Source of the DNA: SZUA-365 sp034002405
GTDB lineage: Bacteria; Bacteroidota; Ignavibacteria; SZUA-365
Assembly (NCBI GenBank): GCA_034002405.1
Contig: JAVFAS010000005.1
Location: 43,414 to 107,413 of the forward strand
DNA length: 64,000 nucleotides
Direction: 5' to 3'
In this document: positions 44,778-53,941 of the stretch, in pieces
How positions within the stretch are numbered: position 1 is the first letter of the stretch
Layout of the letters: the number at the start of each line of letters is the position of its first letter
Notes under the pieces: model-generated
The model's input: the letters and a program-made list of their open reading frames with translations, nothing else
Database searches by the model: none
What the model was told of the DNA's origin: nothing
Made by a program: the position numbers and the translations under genes

Positions 44778-44840
44778 CCTCGATACGGTCCGCTGCGCGG
44801 ACCTACTCGGGATGACGGGGGTGGTGGTGTTCAGTTCATC
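44778..44840. repeat. 63-bp palindromic repeat, copy 3, overlapping the peptidase 3' end
   Basis: Begins at the end of the N gap. Its last bases hold the final codons and stop of the S9 peptidase gene (minus-strand ATG AAC TGA), which are also present in copies 1 and 2 outside any gene. Confidence 0.95.
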
Positions 44841-46960
44841 AGATGTTTCTTGAACCAGGAATGGAATTCGTTGTACCACAGCTGCGCGTTGCGCGGCTTG
44901 AGCACGAGATGCCCTTCATCGGGGAAATACAGGAAGTGACTCTCGATGCCGCGGCGCTGCAGGGCGGTGAACAGCTGCATGCCCTGCTCGACAGGCACGC
45001 GGAAGTCGAGCTGACCGTGGGAGACATACGTCGGGGTCTTGAATTTCCCGGCCTTGCGGCTGGGCGACCAGCGGTCGTACATTTTCTGGTTGGTCCAGGG
45101 CGTGCCCTTGAATTCCCATTCGGTGAACCAGAGTTCTTCGGTGGCGCCATACATGCTGGTGAGGTCGTACACGCCGGCGTGACAGAAGATGGCCTTGAAA
45201 CGGTTGGTGTTGGCGAGGAACCAGTTCATCATGTACCCACCGTACGATGCACCCGCGGCGCCGAGACGGTTCTTGTCGATGAAGGGATATTTCTTCAGCA
45301 CGAAATCAAGACCTTTCATGAGATCCTTGTATGGTGCGCCACCCCAATCACCGTTGACGCCGTCGGTGAAGGCCTGGCCGAAGCCCTGCGAGCCGCGGCA
45401 GTTGACGGCGACGACCACGAAGCCCGGCGCGGAGAACAGCGCGGTATTCCAGCGGTAATGGAAGTTGTCGGCCCAGACGCCCTGCGGACCCCCGTGCACG
45501 AGATAAATCATCGGATATGTTTTCGCGGGGTCGAAGTCCGGCGGTACGATGATCCACCCCTGTACTTCCGCGCCGTCGAAGCTCTTGAAGGTGAAGGTTT
45601 CCGGCGCGGGCATGTCGATGCTGTCGAGCACTGCCTTGTTGGTTTCGGTCAGCTGGCGCACGTCGGAAAGACGCGTGCCGTCGTAGCGGATGCTCATCAC
45701 TTCGGTGGGATAGTTCTGCCGCTCGCCGAGGAACACCAGACGTTCGCCATCGGGATGCAACTGGAAGCCGTGACGATACGTGCCGAGCTCGACGGTCATC
45801 ACGGTATCCATGTGCGCGTATTGCAACGCGAGCATGCCTTTCAGCACACGGAGCACGTCGCCACCCACGGCGGGGACTTCGAACAGCGAAATGTACGGGC
45901 CATCCTGCGCGGTGAACAGCAGGCGTTTGCCGTCCTTCGTCCAGAGGATCTCGCCCACCGAACGGTCGACGCCGTCGGTCAGCAGGGTGGTCTTCCCGTT
46001 CTGCCTGTCGTAGACTTTCAGATCGTATTTATCCGCTTCATACCCGGCGCGTGCCATGCTGCGGTAGGCGATGTAACGGCCATCGGGTGAATAGACGGGC
46101 TGGTTGTCGTTGCCGTTGTTCGTCGTAGTGATGCAGCGCGGATTCGCGCCGTCGATCCCGACGAGCCAGATGTCGTTGTTCGTGCTCGCGGCGATGAACG
46201 GATCGGTGTTCTTCACGAACGCGACTTCCTTCCCGTCCGGCGAGGCAACGAAATCCTGTCCCCCGCCGATGTCGATCGGAGGCGTGTCGAAGGGACCCGG
46301 GGTGAGGTCGCGCGGAATGCCGCCGGCCGCGGGAACGGCGAAGACGTGACTGTATTTGTCATCCTTCCAGCTGTTCCACACGCGATAGGGGAGCTTCGAA
46401 ATCCGCCGCGCCTTGACCGGATTTTTTTCCTTCTCCTCGTCGCGAACGCGGTTGCAGGCGTCATCCGGACAATCCGGATACACACTGGAGGAATAGAGGA
46501 AATGCGAACCGGTCGGCGTCCATTCAAAGGCGTCGATTCCGGTGGAAATGTTCGTCACGCGTCGTTGCGCCGAACCATCCGGATTCATCGTCCAGATCTG
46601 CCGGCCGTTCTCGCGGGAGGAAATGAAAGCGATGCTGCCGCCATCGGGGGACCATCGGGGACGCGCGTCCGCGCCCGGGGCGTCGGTCAGCCGGAGAGGT
46701 GTGCCGCCGTCAATGGCGACGCGCCAGATGTCGCTGTTGGATGTGTTCGTTTCGAGACGGTAATACGTCACGACGTACGCGATGTGCGCCCCGTCGGGGG
46801 ATATCCGCGCGTCGCTGACCCGTCCGAAGCGGTACATTTCCTCGAATGTGAAAGGATGTTTGGGCGTATCCTCCATCAATTCGATTTTCTCGACCTTCGA
46901 CTGCGCCTGCATCGAGACGGCGAGCAACAGCAGCAACGCGACAAAACGAAATCGTGTCAT
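44831..46960 (-). CDS. S9-family (prolyl oligopeptidase-type) secreted peptidase
   Basis: 709 aa. The ribosome site AAGGAG lies 6 nt before the third of three consecutive ATGs, so I start at 46960. A signal peptide (MTRFRFVALLLLLAVSMQA then Q) precedes a WD40/PD40-type propeller with ARISPDGAHIAYV, RWSPDGGSIAF and PVYSPDGRYIAY. The C-terminal alpha/beta hydrolase has nucleophile motif GASYGGYM (Ser about 570), Asp in HGQLDFRVP (about 652) and His in DEGHLV (about 683). It probably degrades peptides in the periplasm. Its 3' end sits in a 63-bp repeat. Confidence 0.95.
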   Translation of the reverse strand: MTRFRFVALLLLLAVSMQAQSKVEKIELMEDTPKHPFTFEEMYRFGRVSDARISPDGAHIAYVVTYYRLETNTSNSDIWRVAIDGGTPLRLTDAPGADARPRWSPDGGSIAFISSRENGRQIWTMNPDGSAQRRVTNISTGIDAFEWTPTGSHFLYSSSVYPDCPDDACNRVRDEEKEKNPVKARRISKLPYRVWNSWKDDKYSHVFAVPAAGGIPRDLTPGPFDTPPIDIGGGQDFVASPDGKEVAFVKNTDPFIAASTNNDIWLVGIDGANPRCITTTNNGNDNQPVYSPDGRYIAYRSMARAGYEADKYDLKVYDRQNGKTTLLTDGVDRSVGEILWTKDGKRLLFTAQDGPYISLFEVPAVGGDVLRVLKGMLALQYAHMDTVMTVELGTYRHGFQLHPDGERLVFLGERQNYPTEVMSIRYDGTRLSDVRQLTETNKAVLDSIDMPAPETFTFKSFDGAEVQGWIIVPPDFDPAKTYPMIYLVHGGPQGVWADNFHYRWNTALFSAPGFVVVAVNCRGSQGFGQAFTDGVNGDWGGAPYKDLMKGLDFVLKKYPFIDKNRLGAAGASYGGYMMNWFLANTNRFKAIFCHAGVYDLTSMYGATEELWFTEWEFKGTPWTNQKMYDRWSPSRKAGKFKTPTYVSHGQLDFRVPVEQGMQLFTALQRRGIESHFLYFPDEGHLVLKPRNAQLWYNEFHSWFKKHLMN

Positions 46961-47078
46961 CATCATCTCCTTGGAATGCATCGACCGGAATCCGGAAAGG
47001 CCCGCCGCGTCGCCGCGGCATGGCGAATCAAAAAAGTCTTCGCGTTTTCGTGGTCCGCGTGCGGCGGATGGTTTGATG

Positions 47079-48050
47079 TTATTTTTTCCGGGTCACCACG
47101 AAATCCGCCAACTGCAGCAACGCGCGTTTCGCGTCCGATTCCGGCAACGGCGCAAGCTGCGCAACCGCGCGGTCGCGGTACTCCTCCGACGTGCGGACAG
47201 CATGCGCGATGCCGCCGAATTCCTCGACGAAACGCGCGATCTCCTGAATGTCGTCCCGCGTGACGCCGCGCCGGAGGCGGCGGAGGATATCCTTGCGCCG
47301 CGACGACGGTGCCTGCGCGAAGGCGTGAATCAGCGGAAGAGTGAATTTCTTTTCCTTCAGGTCACCGCCGATCGGTTTTCCCAACGTGGATTCGGTACCG
47401 GTGAAATCGAGGATGTCGTCGCGAATCTGGAAGGCGATGCCGATGAATTCGCCGTAGTCGCGCACGCGCGTGATCGTGTCTTCGTCGTCGGTGGCGCTGC
47501 GTGCGCCGATCTCGCAGCAGGTGGCGAGCAGCGAGGCGGTTTTGTCGCCGATGATGCGGAAATACGTTTCCTCATCGTTGCGCAGCTGCTTGGATTTCTG
47601 GATCTGCAGCAATTCTCCCTCGCTCATCCGCTTGACCGCGGTGGATGTGCTGCGAAGGAAGGCAATATCTTCATGCTCGAGCGAGAGAAGCAGACCGCGC
47701 GAGAGGACGTAATCACCGAGCAGTACGGCGACTTTGTTTTTCCAGATGGCGTTGATCGACGGCCAGTTGCGACGGGTCGCCGCGTCGTCGACCACATCGT
47801 CGTGGATGAGTGTCGCGGTGTGCAGCAATTCGACCAGCGCCGCGCCGCGGAAGGTGGCCTCGCCGATGCCGCCGCAGGCCTCGGCCGAGAGCATGACGAG
47901 CGCGGGACGGATGCGTTTGCCCTTGCGCTTGACCATGTAGCGGACCACCGCATCCACCAGTCCGACATTCGAGGTCAGTGCCCGGCGGAAGTGCGCTTCG
48001 AATTTTCTGAGGTCCCCTTCGACAGGGGCGATGATGGTGTCGAGTTTCAC
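47079..48050 (-). CDS. Trans-polyprenyl diphosphate synthase
   Basis: 323 aa. First Asp-rich motif LIHDDVVDD (D84-D89), second IRDDILD (about residue 210), a KRKGKRIRPALV motif before them and GDKTASLLA between. It condenses isopentenyl diphosphate onto an allylic primer, most likely making the side chain of menaquinone or a similar long-chain product (IspB type rather than the short-chain IspA type, by overall pattern). It follows tatC by 18 bp. Confidence 0.92.
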   Translation of the reverse strand: MKLDTIIAPVEGDLRKFEAHFRRALTSNVGLVDAVVRYMVKRKGKRIRPALVMLSAEACGGIGEATFRGAALVELLHTATLIHDDVVDDAATRRNWPSINAIWKNKVAVLLGDYVLSRGLLLSLEHEDIAFLRSTSTAVKRMSEGELLQIQKSKQLRNDEETYFRIIGDKTASLLATCCEIGARSATDDEDTITRVRDYGEFIGIAFQIRDDILDFTGTESTLGKPIGGDLKEKKFTLPLIHAFAQAPSSRRKDILRRLRRGVTRDDIQEIARFVEEFGGIAHAVRTSEEYRDRAVAQLAPLPESDAKRALLQLADFVVTRKK

Positions 48051-48068
48051 ACGGAGTCCTGTATTTCG

Positions 48069-49052
48069 TTATGCCCGACGGGGTCCGCGGCGCTTCTGGC
48101 TGAGCTTGCTGATCCAGATGCTGACTTCGTAGAGAAAGACCAACGGGATAGCCATCATCAACATGCTCACCGGATCGGGTCCGGGTGAGATCAATGCGGC
48201 CACGAACGCACTCACGATCATGGCGTGCCGCCAGTAGCGGCGCATGATTTTTGGCGAAAGCATGCCCAGACGCGAGAGGAAAAACGACAGCATGGGCAGC
48301 TCGAAGACGAGTCCCGCGCCAAGCATCATCGTGAGAATGAATTCGAAATAGTAGTCCACCGAAATGACATTGGCGATGGACGGTGTTCCGAAGGCGACGA
48401 AAAATTTCAACGCGGCGGGGAGGACAAAGAAATACGCAAACGCCACGCCGGTGAGAAAACAAAACGATGTGAAGATGATGACCGCGCTGGCATAGCGGCG
48501 TTCGTGAGGATACAGCCCCGGCGCGATGAATTTCCAGATCTGGTAGATGGTGTTGGGAATGCTGATGATGATGCCGCCGAAAATGGCGACCTGCATGAAC
48601 AACAACACCTGTCCGAACGGTCGGAGATTCTGCAGGTTCATCTTGTATTCGATCGCGGGACGAAGCAGGACGTGTTCCATCAGCGGCTCGATGACGAACC
48701 AGAGTCCCACCGCCGCCACGACGATGCCGATCAGGCTGTAAATGACACGCCAGCGGAGCTCCTCGAGATGGTCGAGGAAGGACATTTCCTTCGCCTCGTC
48801 CTTCTTGCCTCCCCGCTTCTTTCCATCGACCGCGGGTCCGTGATCCGTACCGTCGTCGCTCCCGTCGCTGCCACCGCTCCCGTCGCTGCCACCGCTCCCG
48901 TCGCCGCGAGCGTCGCCGCTCCCGTCGCTGCGAGCGTCGCCGCTCCCGTCGCCGCGAGCGTGCTCATCCCGCGTCGCGTCGGATGCGTCGTTGCCATCGG
49001 TTTCGGGGCCCGAGGCGCGCTCGTATGGATTCTCCTGGTTTTCGGTGCTCAT
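48069..49052 (-). CDS. tatC: Sec-independent protein translocase TatC with low-complexity N-terminal extension
   Basis: 327 aa from the ATG at 49052 (MSTENQENP). The first 80 or so residues are Asp/Gly/Ser-rich repeats (DGSGDARSDGSGDARGDGSG, GGSDGSDD) followed by a Lys-rich patch (GKKRGGKKDEAKE). The core is a normal TatC: MSFLDHLEELRWRVIYSLIG, six membrane spans, the periplasmic loop FGQVLLFMQV and the PGPDP region. TatC recognises twin-arginine signal peptides. Most TatC proteins lack such a leader, so the extension is unusual; it is encoded by GC-rich tandem repeats. No tatA was seen nearby. Confidence 0.95.
   Translation of the reverse strand: MSTENQENPYERASGPETDGNDASDATRDEHARGDGSGDARSDGSGDARGDGSGGSDGSGGSDGSDDGTDHGPAVDGKKRGGKKDEAKEMSFLDHLEELRWRVIYSLIGIVVAAVGLWFVIEPLMEHVLLRPAIEYKMNLQNLRPFGQVLLFMQVAIFGGIIISIPNTIYQIWKFIAPGLYPHERRYASAVIIFTSFCFLTGVAFAYFFVLPAALKFFVAFGTPSIANVISVDYYFEFILTMMLGAGLVFELPMLSFFLSRLGMLSPKIMRRYWRHAMIVSAFVAALISPGPDPVSMLMMAIPLVFLYEVSIWISKLSQKRRGPRRA
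48854..48970. repeat. GC-rich minisatellite encoding the TatC leader
   Basis: Repeating units of about 15 bases such as CCGTCGCTGCCACCGCT, then CGTCGCCGCTCCCGTCG, in several imperfect copies inside the tatC 5' coding region. Unit length keeps the reading frame. Confidence 0.8.
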
Positions 49053-49313
49053 GCGTGGGGAGACGATTCCGTGCAAACCTGAAAAATACGAAAAAACCGG
49101 ACCGAACGTAAGTCCAATGCGCATCTGGGACGGATTTTGCCCTTGTGCCCGGCGCGGGTATTCGGATATATTTTATCCGCTTTAATCCACCGAGGGGATT
49201 GAGTCGCCCCGGCTGGTGGAACGAATCGCCAGAAGAGTCAGAAAGGGCTTCGTTTCCGGTAGAGGTTCTCATCGGGGGATGCTGTCCGGGATCCGGGAAC
49301 GAGGTGGGTGGAT

Positions 49314-51113
49314 ATGGAAACAATCGGATTGACGCAAGTCTTGCGCATCCTTCCCGTCGCCGCGATGCAGGTGCGTGTGGACGCGGGCGGGGTGATGCTC
49401 ATGGATGCCAATCTCCCGTGTCGCGTACTTTGGCCTCGGATTCCCGAGGCCGGCGGGGTGGTGTGCGACGAACTATTTGGATCGGCGGCGGCATCCGAAA
49501 TACGACGGATCGCGAGCGGGGGCGGGATCGCGCAGATTGATCTCCGGGCGTCGTCGGGAGAAGACAATATGCTGCACATCGCGCATTGCGGCAATGATTC
49601 CGCGTTGGTCGTGATCCACGATGGGCGGCGCCTGCGTCCCGGGCGGATTGATCCATCGCTGCCGCGGCTGGTGATGGAGAAGGTCAGTGACTGGATTCTC
49701 TGGGTCGGACCGGACGACCAGATCGTCTACACGTCACCGGCCGTGCAAACCGTCACCGGCTACACCGCCGAGGAGCTGATGTTTGGGGAGTCCGTGCTCG
49801 AGCGACTCGTTCATGAAGAGGATCGAAGCCTCTTTTTTCATCACAAGCAACGTGTCGTCGAGGATCTGCGCTCGTCGCATTTGCGCTTTCGCATCCGTCA
49901 TCGCGACGGTTCGGTGCGCTGGGTCGCGCATTCCTGCCATCCGGTGTACGAGTCCGACGGCAGTTTCCGGGGTATCGTGTCGAGCAACAAGGATATCACC
50001 ACCCAGAAGCGGGTGGAGGAACAGCTCCTGCTCATGCAGTTCTCGATGGAACATGCGCATGAATCGGTGATCTGGCTGCGACGCGACGCGAGTTTTTTCT
50101 ACGTGAACGAGGCGACCTGTCGCTTGCTCGGCTATTCGCAGGCCGAGCTGCTCGGGATGTCGGCGGGGAATCTCAATCCCGCACACGATCTCCAGGAGTG
50201 GGAACAGTACTGGGCGAATCTGCGCGAACGTGAAGCGGTCCGTTTCGAGACGCTGTTCCGCCGCGCCGATGGCACGATGATCCCCGTCGAAATCAGCGCG
50301 AATTTCCTCTGTTATGAAGGGAGGGAGTTTAATTGCTCCTTCGTGCGCGATATCACCGAGCGCCGGCGTTTCGAGTCCGAACTGATCACGGCGAAGGAAC
50401 GCGCCGAGCAATCGGAGCGTCTCAAGGACGCCTTCGTTGCCACGGTGTCGCATGAGATCCGGACGCCGCTCAATATCATCAGCGGCTACACGCAGTTGCT
50501 GCGCGACGAGTTCGCGTCACAGCTGGAGGCGGACACCGGAGAGTTCTTCGCCAGCATCCAGACCGGCGTGCGGCGGCTGGAACGCACGGTGGATCTCATC
50601 CTCAATATTTCCCGCATCCAATCCGGCGACACGCCGATCCACCCCAAGCCCATGGATCTCGATGTGTTTCTCCGCCAGCGTATCGAGGATTTCCGGCATG
50701 TCATCTCCTCGAGGGGAATCGCGCTGCGGTACCATGCCGCGGCCGACGTTCCATCGCTGCTGCTCGACGAGTACAGCATGACGCAGGCGATCGACAACCT
50801 GCTCGACAACGCGAACAAGTTTACCCGCAGCGGCACGATTGCCGTGCGCCTGTGCAGACCCGATGCGTCCACCGTCTCCATCGAGATCGAGGACACGGGC
50901 ATCGGTATATCGGACACCTACCTCCCGTATCTGTTCGAACGCTATTCGCAGGAGGATGTCGGCCTCGGACGGAAATTCGAAGGGATCGGCCTCGGAATGA
51001 GCCTGGTGCGTGAATACCTGCGTCTCAATGGCGGGACAATCGCCGTGCGGAGCGCGAAAGGAGAAGGAACGACGTTTACGATCTGTTTCCCGACGACGTC
51101 TTCCCAGTCCTGA
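49314..51113 (+). CDS. PAS-domain sensor histidine kinase
   Basis: 599 aa from the ATG at 49314 (GAGG nine bases upstream; GTG at 49308 is an alternative). No transmembrane helix is visible, so it is a soluble sensor. A variable N-terminal domain is followed by PAS1 (about 125-245: YTSPAVQTVTGYTAEELMF, then RHRDGSVRWVAH) and PAS2 (about 250-370: YVNEATCRLLGYSQAELLGM). The H-box is TVSHEIRTPLNIISGY (His about 378). ATP-binding boxes: DNLLDNANKFTRS (N), EIEDTGIGIS (G1), GIGLGMSLV (G2). No response regulator adjoins it; divergent from tatC across a 260-bp spacer. Confidence 0.93.
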   Translation: METIGLTQVLRILPVAAMQVRVDAGGVMLMDANLPCRVLWPRIPEAGGVVCDELFGSAAASEIRRIASGGGIAQIDLRASSGEDNMLHIAHCGNDSALVVIHDGRRLRPGRIDPSLPRLVMEKVSDWILWVGPDDQIVYTSPAVQTVTGYTAEELMFGESVLERLVHEEDRSLFFHHKQRVVEDLRSSHLRFRIRHRDGSVRWVAHSCHPVYESDGSFRGIVSSNKDITTQKRVEEQLLLMQFSMEHAHESVIWLRRDASFFYVNEATCRLLGYSQAELLGMSAGNLNPAHDLQEWEQYWANLREREAVRFETLFRRADGTMIPVEISANFLCYEGREFNCSFVRDITERRRFESELITAKERAEQSERLKDAFVATVSHEIRTPLNIISGYTQLLRDEFASQLEADTGEFFASIQTGVRRLERTVDLILNISRIQSGDTPIHPKPMDLDVFLRQRIEDFRHVISSRGIALRYHAAADVPSLLLDEYSMTQAIDNLLDNANKFTRSGTIAVRLCRPDASTVSIEIEDTGIGISDTYLPYLFERYSQEDVGLGRKFEGIGLGMSLVREYLRLNGGTIAVRSAKGEGTTFTICFPTTSSQS

Positions 51114-51189
51114 CATCCCGGGGTGCGTTGCGCGGTGCGGGCGCGGATGCTACATTCCGCTTTGCCTGTTTCGATGCATCGAGGGATTC

Positions 51190-53424
51190 ATGGCAGACCA
51201 CTCAAGCTCCCCCGTCCGATTCTCCCCGCTCGCCGGCGTGGTTGTCCTCATCGTCCTGCTGCGTCTCGCCGCCTTGCTGCCGTCCGAGTTGCGTCTCTGG
51301 GGGGTTGATTTTCACCGGCATCTCGACATGGGTTGGCTGCTCATCATGCTGGCGGTACCCGTGAGCATGAACCTCGCGGCCTTCCTCCTCCGCGGCGCAA
51401 ATACCGACGCGCGGCGTCCGACGCGGTGGCTGTGGGGTACGATCCTCCTCCTTCTGCTCGCCGTGGCGCTGTGGCCGATGGAGACGTTTTACTATGGAGA
51501 CGGGGGTCCGTTGATCGCGGAAGTCTACAAGATCGGGGCCCGGGAACACTATGCGAGCGAGATGCTGCGGAATCTGCATTCCGCCCCGCTGGCCGGCGGA
51601 CTGCTGCATCTCCTCGCGGAGATGATTCCCTCCGTCATGCATGCCCTCGGACTGACGCTTCCCGCAACCCCGCTGTTTCCCTTCCTCGCGCTCGGACTGC
51701 TCGGTGCGCCCGTGCTCGGCGCGGTCATGTCCATCGAAAAAAATCCGCGCCTGCGTCTTCCGATCCTTCTGTTGCTCCTTGGATCGGGCGCGGTGATCCT
51801 TTTCTTTCGCTACGCGGAAATGTACCTGCCCGTGTTCCTCGCCGTAACGGCGTATCTGCTTGCCGCCTCCGCGGCCCTGCGGCGCGAGCGTCCCGTCTGG
51901 CCTGCGGCGCTGCTGTACGCGATCGCGGTTGCCGCGCATTACATGGCGCTCGCATTGCTGCCGTCGCTGTTGTTCCTGTTCCTTCGCGACCGGACGATCA
52001 TGCGACGGTGCACCGGCACCCCGCGCGCGCTGGCATGGAGTTTCGCGGGCATGCTGGCGGGAGCGTTCGCCCTGTATTTTCTGCTCGGATTCCACCACTC
52101 CGACAGCCGCGTCGTCATGCCGCTGCTGGCGGTCGACACCCCGGCGGGAACGCTTACCTACACGCTGCTGTCGGCGTATCATCTGGCGGATCTGGTCAAT
52201 GCCCTGTTGCTTCTCGGACCGATTCCCGTGCTGTTGCTTCCGTCCACCATGCTCGCCGGATGGCTGGCGGGACGGAAGCGCGGGTCCGCCGCGGGACCGA
52301 CCGGCGGCCCCGCGCGGCAGGCGGCGGACGGTGATCCTCTGCGTTTTCAACTAATTGCCGGATATTCATTTCTTTTATTCCTTTTCTTTGCGAACACCTC
52401 CCTCGGACTCGCGCGCGACTGGGATATCGCGGCTCCGCTCGCGGCGATCCTGGTCATGATTCTCGTGGAGATGCATCGCGGCGGGACCAAACGACCGGAG
52501 AGGGATCCGGCCGTGGACACGTTGCTGCGTGCGGGACTGGCGGCCGTGCTGCTTGTCGTTCCCTGGATCGCGGTGAACGTCAATGTCGCCGCGTCGACCG
52601 CACGCTTCGAATCCATCCTGCATCTGGATGATGAACACATGTACGGGGACTATGCGCTGAGTGGGTACGAGGCGTTGCGGAAGCAGGCACTGCATGACGG
52701 CGATCGGCGCCGCGAAGGGGAGATCCTCAAACGGATGATCGAGATCGTCGGCTATCCCGAACAGTATCGTCTGCTGCTCATCAATGCGGTGGAGGGTGCG
52801 GACACGGAACCCCTCCGGTATCTCGCGCTGCATGACTGGATGCTTGCCCGACTGGCCGACCGGGCGGACGCTCTGCGGACACGTGGTGTGGAACGCGACT
52901 ATGGCATCACACGCACGCAGATCGACTCGCTGGCTGCCGTCATGGCCATCGAGTCGGTGACGCGAGGACACAGCCGCGAGATGCAACCGCGCCTTGAGCG
53001 CTTCGCGCAGCGCTCGGGCTGTGTGACGGGGGTGAAGGTACTCACGGGAACGGAACGCTACAGCGGGCAGCAGTATGAAGAAGGGATTCCGATCTTCGAG
53101 GCCATCCGCGCCGCGGGATTCCGCGATCCCCGTGTCGATGGGATGTACGGCAGCTGTCTCTATATCGCCGGTGACCGTGCGCGCGGCGATGCCGAACTGA
53201 CCGACGGCCTGCGGCGCTACGGCAAGAATCCGCAGTATCTGTTCATGACCGCGACCGCCTACCTGCAGCGGGACGGTCGTTTCGACGAAGCCCGCGCGCT
53301 GCTCGAGCGCGCACTCACGCTCGATCCGCCCGATGACGCCCGCGCGCAGATCACCGGTTTGATCGAGCAGCTGCGTGCATATATCGAGACCTCCACTCCG
53401 GACACGGAGCCCTCCGCACCATGA
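51190..53424 (+). CDS. Multispan membrane protein with C-terminal TPR-like repeats
   Basis: 744 aa from the ATG at 51190 (GAGG just upstream). The first 490 or so residues form about ten to twelve hydrophobic spans, with a loop containing YYGDGGPLIAEVYKIGAREHY between the third and fourth. That loop and spans recall GT-C-fold (PMT/ArnT-like) membrane glycosyltransferases; no definite catalytic motif is visible. The C-terminal 200 residues are helical with tetratricopeptide-like repeats (EGIPIFEAIRAAGFRDPRVD, ARALLERALTLDPPDDARAQ). The role in surface polysaccharide or protein glycosylation is an inference. Confidence 0.75.
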   Translation: MADHSSSPVRFSPLAGVVVLIVLLRLAALLPSELRLWGVDFHRHLDMGWLLIMLAVPVSMNLAAFLLRGANTDARRPTRWLWGTILLLLLAVALWPMETFYYGDGGPLIAEVYKIGAREHYASEMLRNLHSAPLAGGLLHLLAEMIPSVMHALGLTLPATPLFPFLALGLLGAPVLGAVMSIEKNPRLRLPILLLLLGSGAVILFFRYAEMYLPVFLAVTAYLLAASAALRRERPVWPAALLYAIAVAAHYMALALLPSLLFLFLRDRTIMRRCTGTPRALAWSFAGMLAGAFALYFLLGFHHSDSRVVMPLLAVDTPAGTLTYTLLSAYHLADLVNALLLLGPIPVLLLPSTMLAGWLAGRKRGSAAGPTGGPARQAADGDPLRFQLIAGYSFLLFLFFANTSLGLARDWDIAAPLAAILVMILVEMHRGGTKRPERDPAVDTLLRAGLAAVLLVVPWIAVNVNVAASTARFESILHLDDEHMYGDYALSGYEALRKQALHDGDRRREGEILKRMIEIVGYPEQYRLLLINAVEGADTEPLRYLALHDWMLARLADRADALRTRGVERDYGITRTQIDSLAAVMAIESVTRGHSREMQPRLERFAQRSGCVTGVKVLTGTERYSGQQYEEGIPIFEAIRAAGFRDPRVDGMYGSCLYIAGDRARGDAELTDGLRRYGKNPQYLFMTATAYLQRDGRFDEARALLERALTLDPPDDARAQITGLIEQLRAYIETSTPDTEPSAP

Positions 53425-53520
53425 AAACGTATCGGTTCCCCGCGATCATCCAGAGCGCGGGCGGCGGTGGCGCGTTCTGCATTCCGACGTGTCGGACGAT
53501 CCGATCCGATTCCTCTTTGC

Positions 53521-53539
53521 TTGTTCGATATCCGAACAA
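53521..53539. promoter_or_regulatory. 19-bp dyad operator A
   Basis: TTGTTCG-ATATC-CGAACAA, perfect 7-bp arms with a 5-bp spacer. Nearly identical to site B 233 bp away, including the spacer end ATC. Confidence 0.65.
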
Positions 53540-53753
53540 TTCATTTCGCTGCGTCGCTTCTGCCCCCCGGATATCTTGATCCTGCACTCCGAAATTCGTT
53601 CAAGCATCGCGGAATTGGGGAATCAAGACATGATATTCATCATGCGAATGCGAATAAGGGAATGATTTCCTGCTTGTCGTCTTCACAATTCGCGTTTTCG
53701 ACGTATCTCCTCCCACTCTGCTGATTCCATTCCACATATTCATGAGTTGAATG

Positions 53754-53772
53754 CTGTTCGTAATCCGAACAG
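53754..53772. promoter_or_regulatory. 19-bp dyad operator B
   Basis: CTGTTCG-TAATC-CGAACAG, perfect 7-bp arms. An added TTGTTCG half-site lies at 53785-53791. The site ends 170 bp before the ATG of the first T9SS paralogue. Confidence 0.65.
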
Positions 53773-53831
53773 TCGCGGTACTCGTTGTTCGGTACCACGA
53801 CGTGTTCAGGGAGTAAGACGGAAATTCTTGC

Positions 53832-53848
53832 GAAAACAGCCTGTTTTC
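53832..53848. promoter_or_regulatory. 17-bp dyad
   Basis: GAAAACAG-C-CTGTTTTC, perfect 8-bp arms with a single central base, 94 bp before the ATG at 53942 and near where a promoter should lie. Confidence 0.5.
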
Positions 53849-53941
53849 AAGGATTTTTCGATCGGCACGGTGTTTGCATGTATTCTTGTGTCGGTGAAAA
53901 GATCACCTGATTTGAAGACACAGAACGCAAACGTCCCCCGA

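Larger units (their letters stand above)
53425..53941. other. 517-bp intergenic control region
   Basis: Contains two 19-bp dyads (53521, 53754), a lone TTGTTCG half-site at 53785-53791 and a 17-bp dyad (53832). The stretch 53640-53750 is AT-rich. No gene is credible in it. Confidence 0.6.

Noticed and set aside
44539..44840. CRISPR array
   Set aside because: Repeat units are 63 bp with a 13-bp interval, no spacers of uniform length, and no cas genes.
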